64,000 nt of DNA from Lachnospiraceae bacterium (GTDB lineage: Bacteria > Bacillota > Clostridia > Lachnospirales > Lachnospiraceae): assembly GCA_029338735.1 (NCBI GenBank), contig JAQYAY010000041.1, positions 29,450 to 93,449 of the forward strand, in the 5' to 3' direction. A program made the position numbers and the translations under genes. The notes under the pieces were generated by a model, which saw only the letters and a list, made by a program, of their open reading frames with translations, was not told where the DNA came from and made no database searches. This document shows, piece by piece, positions 1 to 8,252 of the stretch; within the stretch, counting starts at the first letter, position 1, and each line of letters opens with the position of its first letter.

Positions 1-258
1 GACAGCGAGCCTGACACCCTTTCTTACGAGATCAATAGTCGGATTGGCTCTTACACCACCGAGCTCTACAAATGGAATTCCCTCATCTGTCATTGCTTTT
101 CTTACCTTCTCTAGCAGTCCGCTCTTCTCGGCAGAATGACCGCCATAGTGCAGAAGCACCTTTGTGGCGCCGAATTCCTTTAAATATTTTCCGACATTCA
201 GTTCCTCATCTTTTCCGAAATATACCTTTGTCGGAATATCATATACGAAATTATTCAT
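1..258 (-). CDS. Iron-containing alcohol dehydrogenase (butanol dehydrogenase-like), N-terminal part only
   Basis: Reading the minus strand from ATG at 258 gives 86 residues beginning MNNFVYDIPTKVYFGK and running off the window edge. This opening, followed by a motif like VLLHYGGHSAEKSGL and an ELGGVRANPT segment, is the Rossmann-type NAD(P)H-binding start of group III iron-dependent alcohol dehydrogenases of the butanol dehydrogenase (BdhA/YugJ) type, which reduce aldehydes to alcohols during fermentation in the cytoplasm. The metal-binding domain lies outside the window. A strong ribosome site (TAAGGAGG, complement of 265-272) precedes the start. It is divergent from fbp. Substrate preference cannot be read from this fragment. 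Confidence 0.85.
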   Translation of the reverse strand, partial: MNNFVYDIPTKVYFGKDEELNVGKYLKEFGATKVLLHYGGHSAEKSGLLEKVRKAMTDEGIPFVELGGVRANPTIDLVRKGVRLAV

Positions 259-288
259 AGCAAGCCTCCTTAGTAAATAATCATAATC

Positions 289-317
289 TTGCTAAACACT
301 TCGCTAAACATTATAAT
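289..317 (+). promoter_or_regulatory. Sigma-A type promoter of fbp with duplicated GCTAAACA
   Basis: TTGCTA at 289-294 and TATAAT at 312-317 are 17 bp apart. The octamer GCTAAACA occurs twice in and beside the spacer (291-298 and 303-310), a 12-bp-period direct repeat that could be an operator. The region lies between divergent genes. Confidence 0.6.
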
Positions 318-361
318 CGAATCTGGAGAGAAATTAAAGACTGAAATTGCAGGAGGTGCAT

Positions 362-2239
362 ATGCCATCTGATCATGAAAAATATCTGGATCTTTTACGT
401 ACTAAGTATCCTACGCCGCAGTCAGTGCGCACGGAGATCATCAATCTGAGTGCGATTCTGAATCTGCCAAAGGGCACTGAGCATTTCATGAGTGATCTGC
501 ACGGGGATTTCGAAGCTTTTTACCATATCCTTAACAGCTGTTCCGGTGTCATCAGGGAGAAGATCAGGCTGATATTTTCGGATGAGCTCTCAGATTCTGA
601 GATATACGAGCTTGCAACTCTTGTCTATTATCCTGAAGAAAAAATGCATCTGCTAAAAAAAGAGGGCAGGATAAATGACGGCTGGTACAGGGTAACGCTT
701 AATGAGCTGATCAGACTGGCAAGACAGCTGTCAAGCAAGTATACGAGATCCAAGGTCAGGAAGGCGATGCCAAAGGACTTCGCATATATCATAGATGAGC
801 TCATACATATGCAGAAGGATGAGGATGACAATCAGGTCAGATATCATCAGGAGATCATCGATACCATCATCAGTCTGCATAATGCTGACGAGTTCATCAA
901 GGCACTTTCATCTCTTATCAAGAGGCTGGCCGTAGACCATCTCCATATTGTCGGAGATATCTTTGACAGAGGGCCATCGGCAGACCGTATCATGGATCTG
1001 CTGATGCATCATCATTCACTCGATATCCAGTGGGGCAATCATGATATACTGTGGATGGGAGCCGCCTGCGGAAGCAGGGCCTGTGTGGCAAATGTACTGA
1101 AGAACAATCTGAAATACAAGAATACAGAAATCCTCGAAAAGGGATATGGTATTTCTCTGCGCAGACTGATGCTGTTCGGAATGAAGTATTATCCTTCTGA
1201 TGACCCGATCGACAGTGCCTACAGAGCTGTAAGCATCATTGCCTTAAAGCTCGAAGGACAGATAATAGCTGATCATCCTGACTATGATATGGCGGAACGC
1301 AATATGCTCTCGAAGACTGACTGGGACAGCTATTCAGTTGACGGGTATAGTCTGAATACTCATGACTTCCCGACAATCGATAAGAATGATCCATGCGCTC
1401 TTTCCGATGATGAAGAAAAAATAATAGATGCTGCTGCAGATGATTTCAGGAATTCTTCGAGACTGCAGATGCATGTGCAGTTCCTGTATGACAATGGCAG
1501 CATGTACCTGATCCATAACGGCAATTTACTCTATCATGGGTGTATACCGATGAATGAAGACGGTAATTTTTCAGGAATCACCCATGATGGTCATACGTAT
1601 AAGGGCAGGGAATATCTGGATATGGCTGAGAAGAGGGCAAGAAGAGCATGGAAGAAGTCTCATGCAACCGGAATACTCGAGCCTCATATGAGTGAAGAAC
1701 AGAAGAATGATCTGGACTTCATGTGGTTTCTATGGGGAGGCCCGAAGTCACCTCTGTGCGGAAGGATTCTGAAGACTTTTGAGAGAGAGTTCATATATGA
1801 CAGCTCATCATGGAACGAGCCACAGGATCCGTATTATACTTTTTACAGAGACAGGAGAACCTGTGACATGATACTTCGTGAGTTCGGTCTCTATGGAGAG
1901 CATACGCATATCATAAACGGTCATACTCCTGTGCATGTAAAGGATGGAGAACAGCCTGTACGTGCAGACGGAAGACTCTATGTGATAGACGGAGGATTCT
2001 CGAATCCGATGCACAAGACTACGGGAATAGCAGGATATACACTGATATACAATTCTCATGGGCTCAGGCTCAAGGCTCATCAACCGTTCCAGGGAGTTGA
2101 GGCGGCACTGTCAGGCAATGTGGATATCGAGTCTGATTCAAGGCTTGTGGAGAAAAATGAGAACCGTATACTTGTGGCAGATTCTGATAACGGAGAGAAG
2201 ATAAAAGAACAGATTGCAGACCTCAGGGAACTGCTGTAA
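362..2239 (+). CDS. fbp: Fructose-1,6-bisphosphatase class III
   Basis: This enzyme hydrolyses fructose-1,6-bisphosphate to fructose-6-phosphate in gluconeogenesis. The 625-residue product matches the large Firmicutes class III (Bacillus Fbp/YydE) type, usually about 640-670 residues, and carries the calcineurin-like metallophosphoesterase motifs: HGDFEAF near residue 52, GDIFDRGPSADR near 200 and GNHD near 225, with INGHTPV and VIDGGFS near the C-terminus. An upstream in-frame TTG at 347 would add five residues, but AGGAGG at 350-355 sits correctly only for ATG 362. It is transcribed from its own promoter (289-317). ychF follows with a separate promoter. Confidence 0.95.
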   Translation: MPSDHEKYLDLLRTKYPTPQSVRTEIINLSAILNLPKGTEHFMSDLHGDFEAFYHILNSCSGVIREKIRLIFSDELSDSEIYELATLVYYPEEKMHLLKKEGRINDGWYRVTLNELIRLARQLSSKYTRSKVRKAMPKDFAYIIDELIHMQKDEDDNQVRYHQEIIDTIISLHNADEFIKALSSLIKRLAVDHLHIVGDIFDRGPSADRIMDLLMHHHSLDIQWGNHDILWMGAACGSRACVANVLKNNLKYKNTEILEKGYGISLRRLMLFGMKYYPSDDPIDSAYRAVSIIALKLEGQIIADHPDYDMAERNMLSKTDWDSYSVDGYSLNTHDFPTIDKNDPCALSDDEEKIIDAAADDFRNSSRLQMHVQFLYDNGSMYLIHNGNLLYHGCIPMNEDGNFSGITHDGHTYKGREYLDMAEKRARRAWKKSHATGILEPHMSEEQKNDLDFMWFLWGGPKSPLCGRILKTFEREFIYDSSSWNEPQDPYYTFYRDRRTCDMILREFGLYGEHTHIINGHTPVHVKDGEQPVRADGRLYVIDGGFSNPMHKTTGIAGYTLIYNSHGLRLKAHQPFQGVEAALSGNVDIESDSRLVEKNENRILVADSDNGEKIKEQIADLRELL

Positions 2240-2243
2240 ATCC

Positions 2244-2272
2244 TTGCATTTTCACAGTAAGAAAGATATAAT
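2244..2272 (+). promoter_or_regulatory. Sigma-A promoter of ychF
   Basis: TTGCAT (2244-2249) and a perfect TATAAT (2267-2272) are separated by 17 bp, about 30 bases ahead of the ychF start. The transcript probably also includes nrdR, whose start lies 21 bases after ychF. Confidence 0.7.
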
Positions 2273-2304
2273 TATAAAGATTTTGAAGTAAGGAGTAATA
2301 TGCA

Positions 2305-3405
2305 ATGAAACTAGGCATAGTAGGCCTGCCAAATGTAGGCAAGAGTACACTTTTCAATTCACTGACAAAGGCGGGGGCTCTCGCAGCCAACTACCCGTTC
2401 GCTACGATCGATCCGAATGTCGGAGTCGTAAATGTACCTGATGAGCGTATTGAGAAGCTGACAGAGATGAATCACAGCAAGAAGACTATTCCTGCTGTTA
2501 TTGAATTCGTAGATATTGCAGGACTCGTAAAGGGAGCCAGCAAGGGTGAAGGACTTGGCAACCAGTTCCTTGCCAATATCAGGGAATGTGATGCAATCAT
2601 CCATGTTGTCAGATGTTTTGAGGATTCAAATATCGTTCACGTAGATGGCAATATAGATCCGAAGAGAGATATAGAGACGATCAATCTTGAGCTTCTTTTC
2701 TCAGATATGGAAGTTCTTGACAGAAGATATCAGAAGATCAAGAAGCAGTCCAATATGGACAAGACATTGAAGCCTGAGGTGGCTCTTCTTGAGAGACTCA
2801 AGCCATTCCTCGAAGAGGGAAAGATGGCCAAGGCATTCGAGTGTGAAAATGAGGACGAAGAAGCTCTGCTTAAGGGATATAATCTCCTCACTGCAAAGCC
2901 TACAATCTATGCTGCCAATGTCGCAGAGGATGATCTCTCAGATGACGGGGCATCCAATCCGCATGTACAGGCTGTAAGAGAGGCCGCAAAGGAAGACGGA
3001 TCTGAGGTATTTGTAGTAAGTGCTGAGATCGAGCAGGAGATATCAGAGCTTGATGATCCAGAGGAGAAGAAGGAGTTCCTGTCAGATCTCGGACTCAAAG
3101 AGTCAGGACTTGACAAGCTGATAAAGGCATCATATTCACTTCTCGGTCTCATCTCATTCCTTACCACAGGTGAGGACGAGACAAGGGCATGGACCATTAC
3201 CAAGGGTACGAAGGCTCCGCAGGCAGCAGGAAAGATTCATTCAGATTTTGAGAGAGGATTCATCTGTGCAGAGACAGTTGCATACAAGGATCTGATGGAC
3301 TGCGGTTCAATGCAGGCCGCCAGAGAAAAAGGACTGGTACGTACAGAGGGAAAAGAGTATGTGGTTCAGGATGGAGATGTAATCCTGTTCAGGTTCAATG
3401 TGTGA
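2305..3405 (+). CDS. ychF: Ribosome-associated P-loop NTPase YchF (OBG family, OLA1 type)
   Basis: The 366-residue protein has the standard YchF length and layout. The P-loop GLPNVGKSTLFN lies at residues 7-18, switch motif DIAGLVKGASKGEGLGN at about 71-87, the altered G4 motif NVAED near 203 that gives YchF proteins their ATP preference, a coiled-coil insertion at about 130-190, and a C-terminal TGS domain with GFICAETVAYKDL. It binds ribosomes and affects translation and stress responses. The start is supported by AGGAG upstream. Confidence 0.96.
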   Translation: MKLGIVGLPNVGKSTLFNSLTKAGALAANYPFATIDPNVGVVNVPDERIEKLTEMNHSKKTIPAVIEFVDIAGLVKGASKGEGLGNQFLANIRECDAIIHVVRCFEDSNIVHVDGNIDPKRDIETINLELLFSDMEVLDRRYQKIKKQSNMDKTLKPEVALLERLKPFLEEGKMAKAFECENEDEEALLKGYNLLTAKPTIYAANVAEDDLSDDGASNPHVQAVREAAKEDGSEVFVVSAEIEQEISELDDPEEKKEFLSDLGLKESGLDKLIKASYSLLGLISFLTTGEDETRAWTITKGTKAPQAAGKIHSDFERGFICAETVAYKDLMDCGSMQAAREKGLVRTEGKEYVVQDGDVILFRFNV

Positions 3406-3426
3406 TAAGAAAGAAGGAAAACGAAG

Positions 3427-3882
3427 ATGAAATGTCCGTATTGTGGATCAGACAACACCAGAGTCATTGATTCAAGACCAGCAGACGACAACACCTCTAT
3501 CAGACGCCGCAGACACTGCGATGACTGCAATAAGAGGTTCACGACATATGAGAAGGTAGAGACAATCCCTCTTATCGTGATCAAGAAGGATATGGGCCGT
3601 GAGCAGTATGACAGAAGGAAGATTGAGAAGGGAATTCTCGTTGCCTGCCATAAGAGACCAGTATCAGCCATGGAGATCACAAAGATCGTAAACGAGGTTG
3701 AAAAAGATATCTTTGCCCGTGAAGAGCGTGAGATTCCAAGTTCTGTCATTGGAGAGATAGTAATGGACAAGCTCGTGGATGTGGATCCGGTTGCATATGT
3801 CAGATTCGCATCTGTCTACAGGGAGTTCAAGGATGTTAATTCATTCATGAATGAACTCAAGAAAATGATGAAAGAGAAATAA
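3427..3882 (+). CDS. nrdR: Transcriptional repressor NrdR
   Basis: NrdR senses ATP/dATP and represses ribonucleotide reductase genes. The 151 residues show the N-terminal zinc ribbon (Cys3, Cys6, Cys31, Cys34; opening MKCPYCGSDNTRVIDSR) followed by an ATP-cone from about residue 49 (IPLIVIKKDMGREQYD) to 139. Full family length. It lies 21 bases after ychF and is probably co-transcribed. No ribonucleotide reductase gene is in the window, so its targets are elsewhere. Confidence 0.97.
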   Translation: MKCPYCGSDNTRVIDSRPADDNTSIRRRRHCDDCNKRFTTYEKVETIPLIVIKKDMGREQYDRRKIEKGILVACHKRPVSAMEITKIVNEVEKDIFAREEREIPSSVIGEIVMDKLVDVDPVAYVRFASVYREFKDVNSFMNELKKMMKEK

Positions 3883-3884
3883 GC

Positions 3885-3913
3885 TTGCATTTATATGCAC
3901 AATCGTGTAAAAT
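3885..3913 (+). promoter_or_regulatory. Sigma-A promoter of efp
   Basis: TTGCAT (3885-3890), a 17-bp spacer and TAAAAT (3908-3913) lie just after the nrdR stop and about 40 bases before efp, which has AAGGAGG as ribosome site. Confidence 0.65.
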
Positions 3914-3952
3914 GTTTTAGTAAATTTTGAAAAGAATCAAGGAGGTTCAGAT

Positions 3953-4510
3953 ATGGTAACAGCCGGCGATTTCAAAAACGGCATCACAATCGAGTATGAT
4001 AACGGAGTTTATCAGATTATCGAGTTCCAGCACGTTAAGCCAGGAAAGGGTGCAGCATTCGTTCGTACCAAGCTCAAGGATATCAAGAATGGCGGAGTAG
4101 TAGAGACTACTTTCCGTCCTACAGAGAAGTTCCCACAGGCTCACATTGACAGAAGAGATATGCAGTATCTGTACAATGATGGAGATCTGTACTATTTCAT
4201 GGATACAGAGACATATGATCAGATTTCTCTTCCGAAGGAAGATATCGGTGATTCCCTGAAGTTCGTTAAAGAGAACGAAATGGTCAAGATCTGCTCACAC
4301 AATGGTGATGTCTTCGCCGTAGAGCCGCCTCTCTTCGTAGAGCTTGAGGTCACAGATACTGAGCCGGGACTCAAGGGCAATACAGCAACTGGTGCTACAA
4401 AGCCGGCTACTCTTGAGACAGGTGCAGAGATTCAGGTACCTCTTTTCGTAAATACAGGAGACAAGCTTCAGATCGATACCCGTACAGGAGAATATCTGAA
4501 GAGAGTCTGA
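3953..4510 (+). CDS. efp: Translation elongation factor P
   Basis: EF-P rescues ribosomes stalled at polyproline. The 185 residues have the three-domain family length: KOW-like domain I (1-62), the central OB domain (about 66-125) and the C-terminal OB domain (about 128-185, ending with TGEYLKRV). The loop that contacts the tRNA acceptor is [11 protein letters not shown] with Lys32 at the tip, the position modified in some bacteria. No EpmA or other modification enzyme is nearby. It has its own promoter. Confidence 0.97.
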   Translation: MVTAGDFKNGITIEYDNGVYQIIEFQHVKPGKGAAFVRTKLKDIKNGGVVETTFRPTEKFPQAHIDRRDMQYLYNDGDLYYFMDTETYDQISLPKEDIGDSLKFVKENEMVKICSHNGDVFAVEPPLFVELEVTDTEPGLKGNTATGATKPATLETGAEIQVPLFVNTGDKLQIDTRTGEYLKRV

Positions 4511-4525
4511 TTGGAGATTGTAAAG

Positions 4526-4729
4526 ATGCAGTATGAAGATATTCCTCTGAAGAATCTGCTGTCTGACAGACAGGTCTTTGGCATTTTCGATGAGGAATTC
4601 CGGAATGGTGGGTGGCTTGATGTGACAGCCCTGCTTGATTCAGAGAGCAGTTTCGAAGATCTCTACCACGATGGTACGGTTCCTGAGAAAGTCCTCGACC
4701 GGATAAAAAAGAGACTGACTGATTTATAA
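4526..4729 (+). CDS. Small conserved-looking protein of unknown function
   Basis: I do not recognise this 67-residue acidic protein (begins MQYEDIPLKNLLSD, ends IKKRLTDL). It has no membrane segment, signal or cysteine motif. A TTG at 4511 directly abuts the efp stop, but GGAG at 4513-4516 fits the ATG at 4526, so I chose the latter. It lies between efp and a clear terminator at 4739-4763, so it is the last gene of the efp transcript and is most likely real. Confidence 0.6.
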   Translation: MQYEDIPLKNLLSDRQVFGIFDEEFRNGGWLDVTALLDSESSFEDLYHDGTVPEKVLDRIKKRLTDL

Positions 4730-4738
4730 GAGGTTAAG

Positions 4739-4763
4739 AGGGACGCCTATGCGTCCCTGTTTT
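4739..4763 (+). terminator. Rho-independent terminator after efp
   Basis: An 8-bp perfect stem, AGGGACGC (4739-4746) with GCGTCCCT (4751-4758), has a 4-base loop and is followed by GTTTT. It closes the efp unit. Confidence 0.85.
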
Positions 4764-4769
4764 ATTGTT

Positions 4770-5090
4770 ATGAGTATTTTTAACAGGACTAAGGACATCA
4801 CATTAAATGATGCGATAAATATCACCCGCACAACAGAGAATACAGTGCTTGTAGATATCAGGACCAAGGAAAAATATAAAAAAGATCATATTCCTGGTTC
4901 CATCAATGTACCATTCAATAATATAAAGACGATACACAGCAGGATTCCTGATACCGACACCAGGCTTTATATCTATGGTGATGAATACACCCGTCCTCTA
5001 AAATATGCCAGATCATTTAGAAAAGAAGGTTATCATAATATCGTCAGTGCCGGACGCATTGAGGATCATCATGTGAGAGAATATAAGTAA
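4770..5090 (+). CDS. Rhodanese-like domain protein lacking the catalytic cysteine
   Basis: The 106 residues form a single rhodanese fold: VLVDIRTKEKYKKDHIPGSINVPF at residues 27-50 matches the conserved D-R-x-E-Y-x-x-G-H-I-P-G-A stretch, and LYIYGDEYTRP at 66-76 takes the place of the active-site loop. The sulphur-accepting Cys expected there is Gly70, so sulphurtransfer is unlikely; a binding role is an inference. The frame also opens at an ATG at 4749 inside the preceding terminator, which I judge not to be used. No good ribosome site is visible, so expression may be weak or by read-through. Confidence 0.6.
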   Translation: MSIFNRTKDITLNDAINITRTTENTVLVDIRTKEKYKKDHIPGSINVPFNNIKTIHSRIPDTDTRLYIYGDEYTRPLKYARSFRKEGYHNIVSAGRIEDHHVREYK

Positions 5091-5102
5091 GGAAGTGCAG
5101 TA

Positions 5103-7085
5103 ATGAGCCGTACACCACTTGAATGGAAAGAATTTTATACAAGCAGTTCTTTTTCTGCAAAATATAATTACTCAGGCCGCCTGGGTGCCTGGGTAGACAG
5201 TGAAGGGACACATTTCAGATTGTGGAGCCCGATGGCACAGGAAGTCCATCTGAGGCTTTTTGATCATGGATCGGCCAGTGAAGACGGTACTGAAGGCGAT
5301 GTGCCAGCTTCTGACTATACCATGCAGTATGGAAAAAACGGTGTCTTTTCGATAAACAGCAGACAGAATCTCTCTGGCAGATACTATGACTATGTGATCA
5401 AGTATGAGGATGAGACTGTTGAGACTGTCGATCCTTATGCAGTCTCATGCGGAGTAAACGGTATGAGAGGCCAGATCCTTGATCTGACGTCTACTGATCC
5501 TGATGGATGGGTAGAAGACAGACCACCTGCAAAGACACCTGAGACCGTCATCTGTGAGACGCATGTGAAGGATTTCTCATGGGACAAGTCTGGCGGATTT
5601 CCTGATGATGTCAGAGGTCGTTTCCTTGCTTTTACAAAACAGCATACGAGCTACAATGGGAAGCCTACAGGCCTTGCATACCTTAAGGATCTGGGTGTCA
5701 CACATATCCAGCTGCTTCCAGTGTATGACTACTGTACGGTTGACGAGGCAGCAGCCTTTTCAAACAATCTGAAGGGAACTGATGCTGGTGAACCGTATAA
5801 CTGGGGCTATGATCCCAGGAACTACTTCTCACCAGAGGGCGGACTCTCCAGTGATCCATATCGTGGAGAGGTTCGTGTCAGAGAGCTTAAAGAGGCCATT
5901 ATGGCGCTTCACAGAGCCGGGTTTCGTGTGATTATGGATGTGGTATTCAATCATACCTACGGGACTGATACACCGCTTCAGAAGACGGCTCCATGGTACC
6001 ATTACCGTCTGAATGAGGACGGAAGTCTCTCAGAAGGATCACACTGCGGTAATGATGTGGCATCTGAGATGCCTATGACTCATAAGTTCATACTGGACTG
6101 TGTCATGTACTGGGCAAAGGAATATCATTTTGACGGATTCCGCTTTGATATAATGGGGCTTCTCGATACAGACCTGATGAATGATATAAGAAGGCATCTG
6201 GATGATGAATTCGGAAAGGGAGAGAAGCTGATCTATGGTGAGGCATGGGACATGCAGACACATGCGTATGGTGATGCAGTGATGTCTGACAAGTCACATT
6301 TCACGAAGCTTGATCCATCAATCGGCTACTTCAATGATATCATCAGGGATTCTGTTGCTGGATGTGCTTTTATTGATGATGACGCAGGATTTGTCGATGG
6401 ATCAAAGGATGAGGAAGCTCTGAAAAAGGGAATTGCATCCTGCCTTGGAGGAGATGGTATTATCTCAAATCCGTCACAGAGCATTACCTTTGTATCATGC
6501 CATGACAACCGTACGCTTTGGGACAAGCTTTCAAAGATTAATGGACTTCATCCGGTCGGTGATTCAGAGGACAGGAGACTCAGACAGAACAGACTTGCAG
6601 CTGCCATATATCTGATGACTCCGGGCAGACCGTTTTTCTTCATAGGAGAAGAGGGTGCCAGGACCAAGAATGGTGATGAGAATTCATACAACGCGCCGAT
6701 TGAAGAGAATGCAGTTCACTGGGATCAGCTGTATGAGCATGAAGATCTGATCAAGTATTACAAAGGGCTGATAGCACTCAGAAAGAAGCTGCCGATCCTG
6801 GGCAGAAAAGATGATCATCTCTCAGATGATTATATGATATCAGGTGGAAGCAAAGATGGCCTGCCAGAAGGTCTTGTATTCGTTCAGGCGAAGGATGATT
6901 CAGGACATCTGCTCTTCGTATATAATGGATCTGAATACGGCAGGAAGCTGTCCCTTCCATCAGGTCAGTGGCAGCTGCTTGCAGATACAGATTGCTCCAC
7001 ATACTGGGAGAATGAAAAGCCTCACATCGAGAACGAGAAAATAGTTTCAGAGCCTTTGTCAGCTCTGATCCTGAAGAAAATATAA
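5103..7085 (+). CDS. pulA: Type I pullulanase (GH13 debranching enzyme)
   Basis: It hydrolyses alpha-1,6 branch points of pullulan, glycogen or limit dextrins. The 660-residue protein has no signal peptide, so it acts in the cytoplasm. An N-terminal CBM48-like domain (about 22-115, including GTHFRLWSPMAQEV) precedes a GH13 barrel with the type I signature YNWGYDP near residue 236, region I DVVFNH, nucleophile Asp349 in DGFRFDIMG, acid/base Glu380 in YGEAWD, and SCHDN for the third carboxylate. Somewhat shorter than the Bacillus AmyX type (about 718). GGAAG precedes ATG 5103, 12 bases after the rhodanese gene. Confidence 0.93.
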   Translation: MSRTPLEWKEFYTSSSFSAKYNYSGRLGAWVDSEGTHFRLWSPMAQEVHLRLFDHGSASEDGTEGDVPASDYTMQYGKNGVFSINSRQNLSGRYYDYVIKYEDETVETVDPYAVSCGVNGMRGQILDLTSTDPDGWVEDRPPAKTPETVICETHVKDFSWDKSGGFPDDVRGRFLAFTKQHTSYNGKPTGLAYLKDLGVTHIQLLPVYDYCTVDEAAAFSNNLKGTDAGEPYNWGYDPRNYFSPEGGLSSDPYRGEVRVRELKEAIMALHRAGFRVIMDVVFNHTYGTDTPLQKTAPWYHYRLNEDGSLSEGSHCGNDVASEMPMTHKFILDCVMYWAKEYHFDGFRFDIMGLLDTDLMNDIRRHLDDEFGKGEKLIYGEAWDMQTHAYGDAVMSDKSHFTKLDPSIGYFNDIIRDSVAGCAFIDDDAGFVDGSKDEEALKKGIASCLGGDGIISNPSQSITFVSCHDNRTLWDKLSKINGLHPVGDSEDRRLRQNRLAAAIYLMTPGRPFFFIGEEGARTKNGDENSYNAPIEENAVHWDQLYEHEDLIKYYKGLIALRKKLPILGRKDDHLSDDYMISGGSKDGLPEGLVFVQAKDDSGHLLFVYNGSEYGRKLSLPSGQWQLLADTDCSTYWENEKPHIENEKIVSEPLSALILKKI

Positions 7086-7100
7086 CAGGAGGACAAGATT

Positions 7101-8207
7101 TTGGAAAACAAAAAAAATATTATCCTGACAGGTGACAGACCTACAGGGAAGCTGCATCTGGGACATTATGTAGGATCACTCAGAAGAAGAGTGGAGCTTC
7201 AGAACAGTGGCAAATTCGATGAGATCAATATCCTGATCGCTGATGATCAGGCTCTTACCGACAATGCGAAGAATCCTCAGAAGATCAGGGACAATATGAT
7301 TGAGGTTGCCCTTGATTATCTGTCTGTCGGCATTGATCCAGACAAGACGACTATCTGTGTACAGTCACAGATTCCGGCTCTTCATGCAATGACTTTTTAT
7401 TTCATGAATATGGTGACGACTGAGCGTCTTTCAAGAAATCCGACTATCAAGAATGAAATCACTCTGCGTGGCTTTGACAAGCCGGGCAGCGAGGGTATTC
7501 CTGCTGGGTTCTTTACCTATCCTGTATCACAGACGTCTGATATCACTGCGTTCAAGGCCAACTGTGTGCCTGTAGGTGAGGATCAGGAGCCGATGATCGA
7601 GCAGGCAAGGGAAATTGTCCGCAGATTTAATGCCACTTATGGAGACGTTCTCGTAGAACCTGAGATCATGCTTCCTGATACCAAGGCTGCAATGAGACTT
7701 CCAGGAATTGATGGCAAGGCCAAGATGAGCAAATCACTTGGTAATGCTATTTATCTCTCTGATGATGCAGCCTCGCTCGAGAAGAAGGTAAAGAGCATGT
7801 ATACTGATCCGGAGCATCTCCGCAGGGATGATCCTGGACATCTCGAGGGCAACTGTGTATTCACCTATCTCGATGCATTCTGCACCGATGATGATTTCAG
7901 GGCATTCTGGCCTGAATATGAGAATCTCGATGAGCTCAAGGCTCATTACACAAGGGGCGGCCTTGGAGATATGGACTGCAAGAAGTTCCTGATCAAGGTA
8001 TTGAACCGTGTGCTTGATCCTATCCGTGAGAGCAGACATGAATGGGAGAAGAGGATTCCTGATGTCTATGATATCCTGAAGGCTGGTACGGCACATGCAG
8101 TTGCTGAGACGAACCAGACTCTCCACGAGATGCAGGAGAAGATGAGAATCAATTACTTTGATGATGATTCGATCATCAAGGACTGGGAGAACTGGATCGC
8201 AAAATAA
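7101..8207 (+). CDS. trpS: Tryptophanyl-tRNA synthetase
   Basis: It charges tRNA-Trp. The 368-residue class I synthetase has the HIGH-type motif GKLHLGHYVGS (residues 17-27) and the KMSKS loop AKMSKSLGN near residue 210. It is a little longer than the common 330-residue form, with extra sequence in the C-terminal helical part. It begins with TTG at 7101, eight bases after a strong AGGAGG (7087-7092); no in-frame ATG fits. It is 15 bases after the pullulanase gene, and convergent with the Na/Pi transporter gene across a shared terminator. Confidence 0.95.
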   Translation: MENKKNIILTGDRPTGKLHLGHYVGSLRRRVELQNSGKFDEINILIADDQALTDNAKNPQKIRDNMIEVALDYLSVGIDPDKTTICVQSQIPALHAMTFYFMNMVTTERLSRNPTIKNEITLRGFDKPGSEGIPAGFFTYPVSQTSDITAFKANCVPVGEDQEPMIEQAREIVRRFNATYGDVLVEPEIMLPDTKAAMRLPGIDGKAKMSKSLGNAIYLSDDAASLEKKVKSMYTDPEHLRRDDPGHLEGNCVFTYLDAFCTDDDFRAFWPEYENLDELKAHYTRGGLGDMDCKKFLIKVLNRVLDPIRESRHEWEKRIPDVYDILKAGTAHAVAETNQTLHEMQEKMRINYFDDDSIIKDWENWIAK

Positions 8208-8224
8208 TTTTACGCAAAAAAATA

Positions 8225-8252
8225 CCGCGGCTTCAACGGCCGCGGCTCTTTT
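8225..8252. terminator. Bidirectional terminator between trpS and the Na/Pi transporter gene
   Basis: The 7-bp all-GC stem CCGCGGC (8225-8231) with GCCGCGG (8239-8245) is flanked by an A-run on the left and a T-run on the right, so it can stop transcription from both convergent genes. Confidence 0.85.

Noticed and set aside
4749..4769. Upstream ATG for the rhodanese-like gene
   Set aside because: It lies inside the terminator hairpin and has no ribosome site; the family-like sequence begins after ATG 4770.
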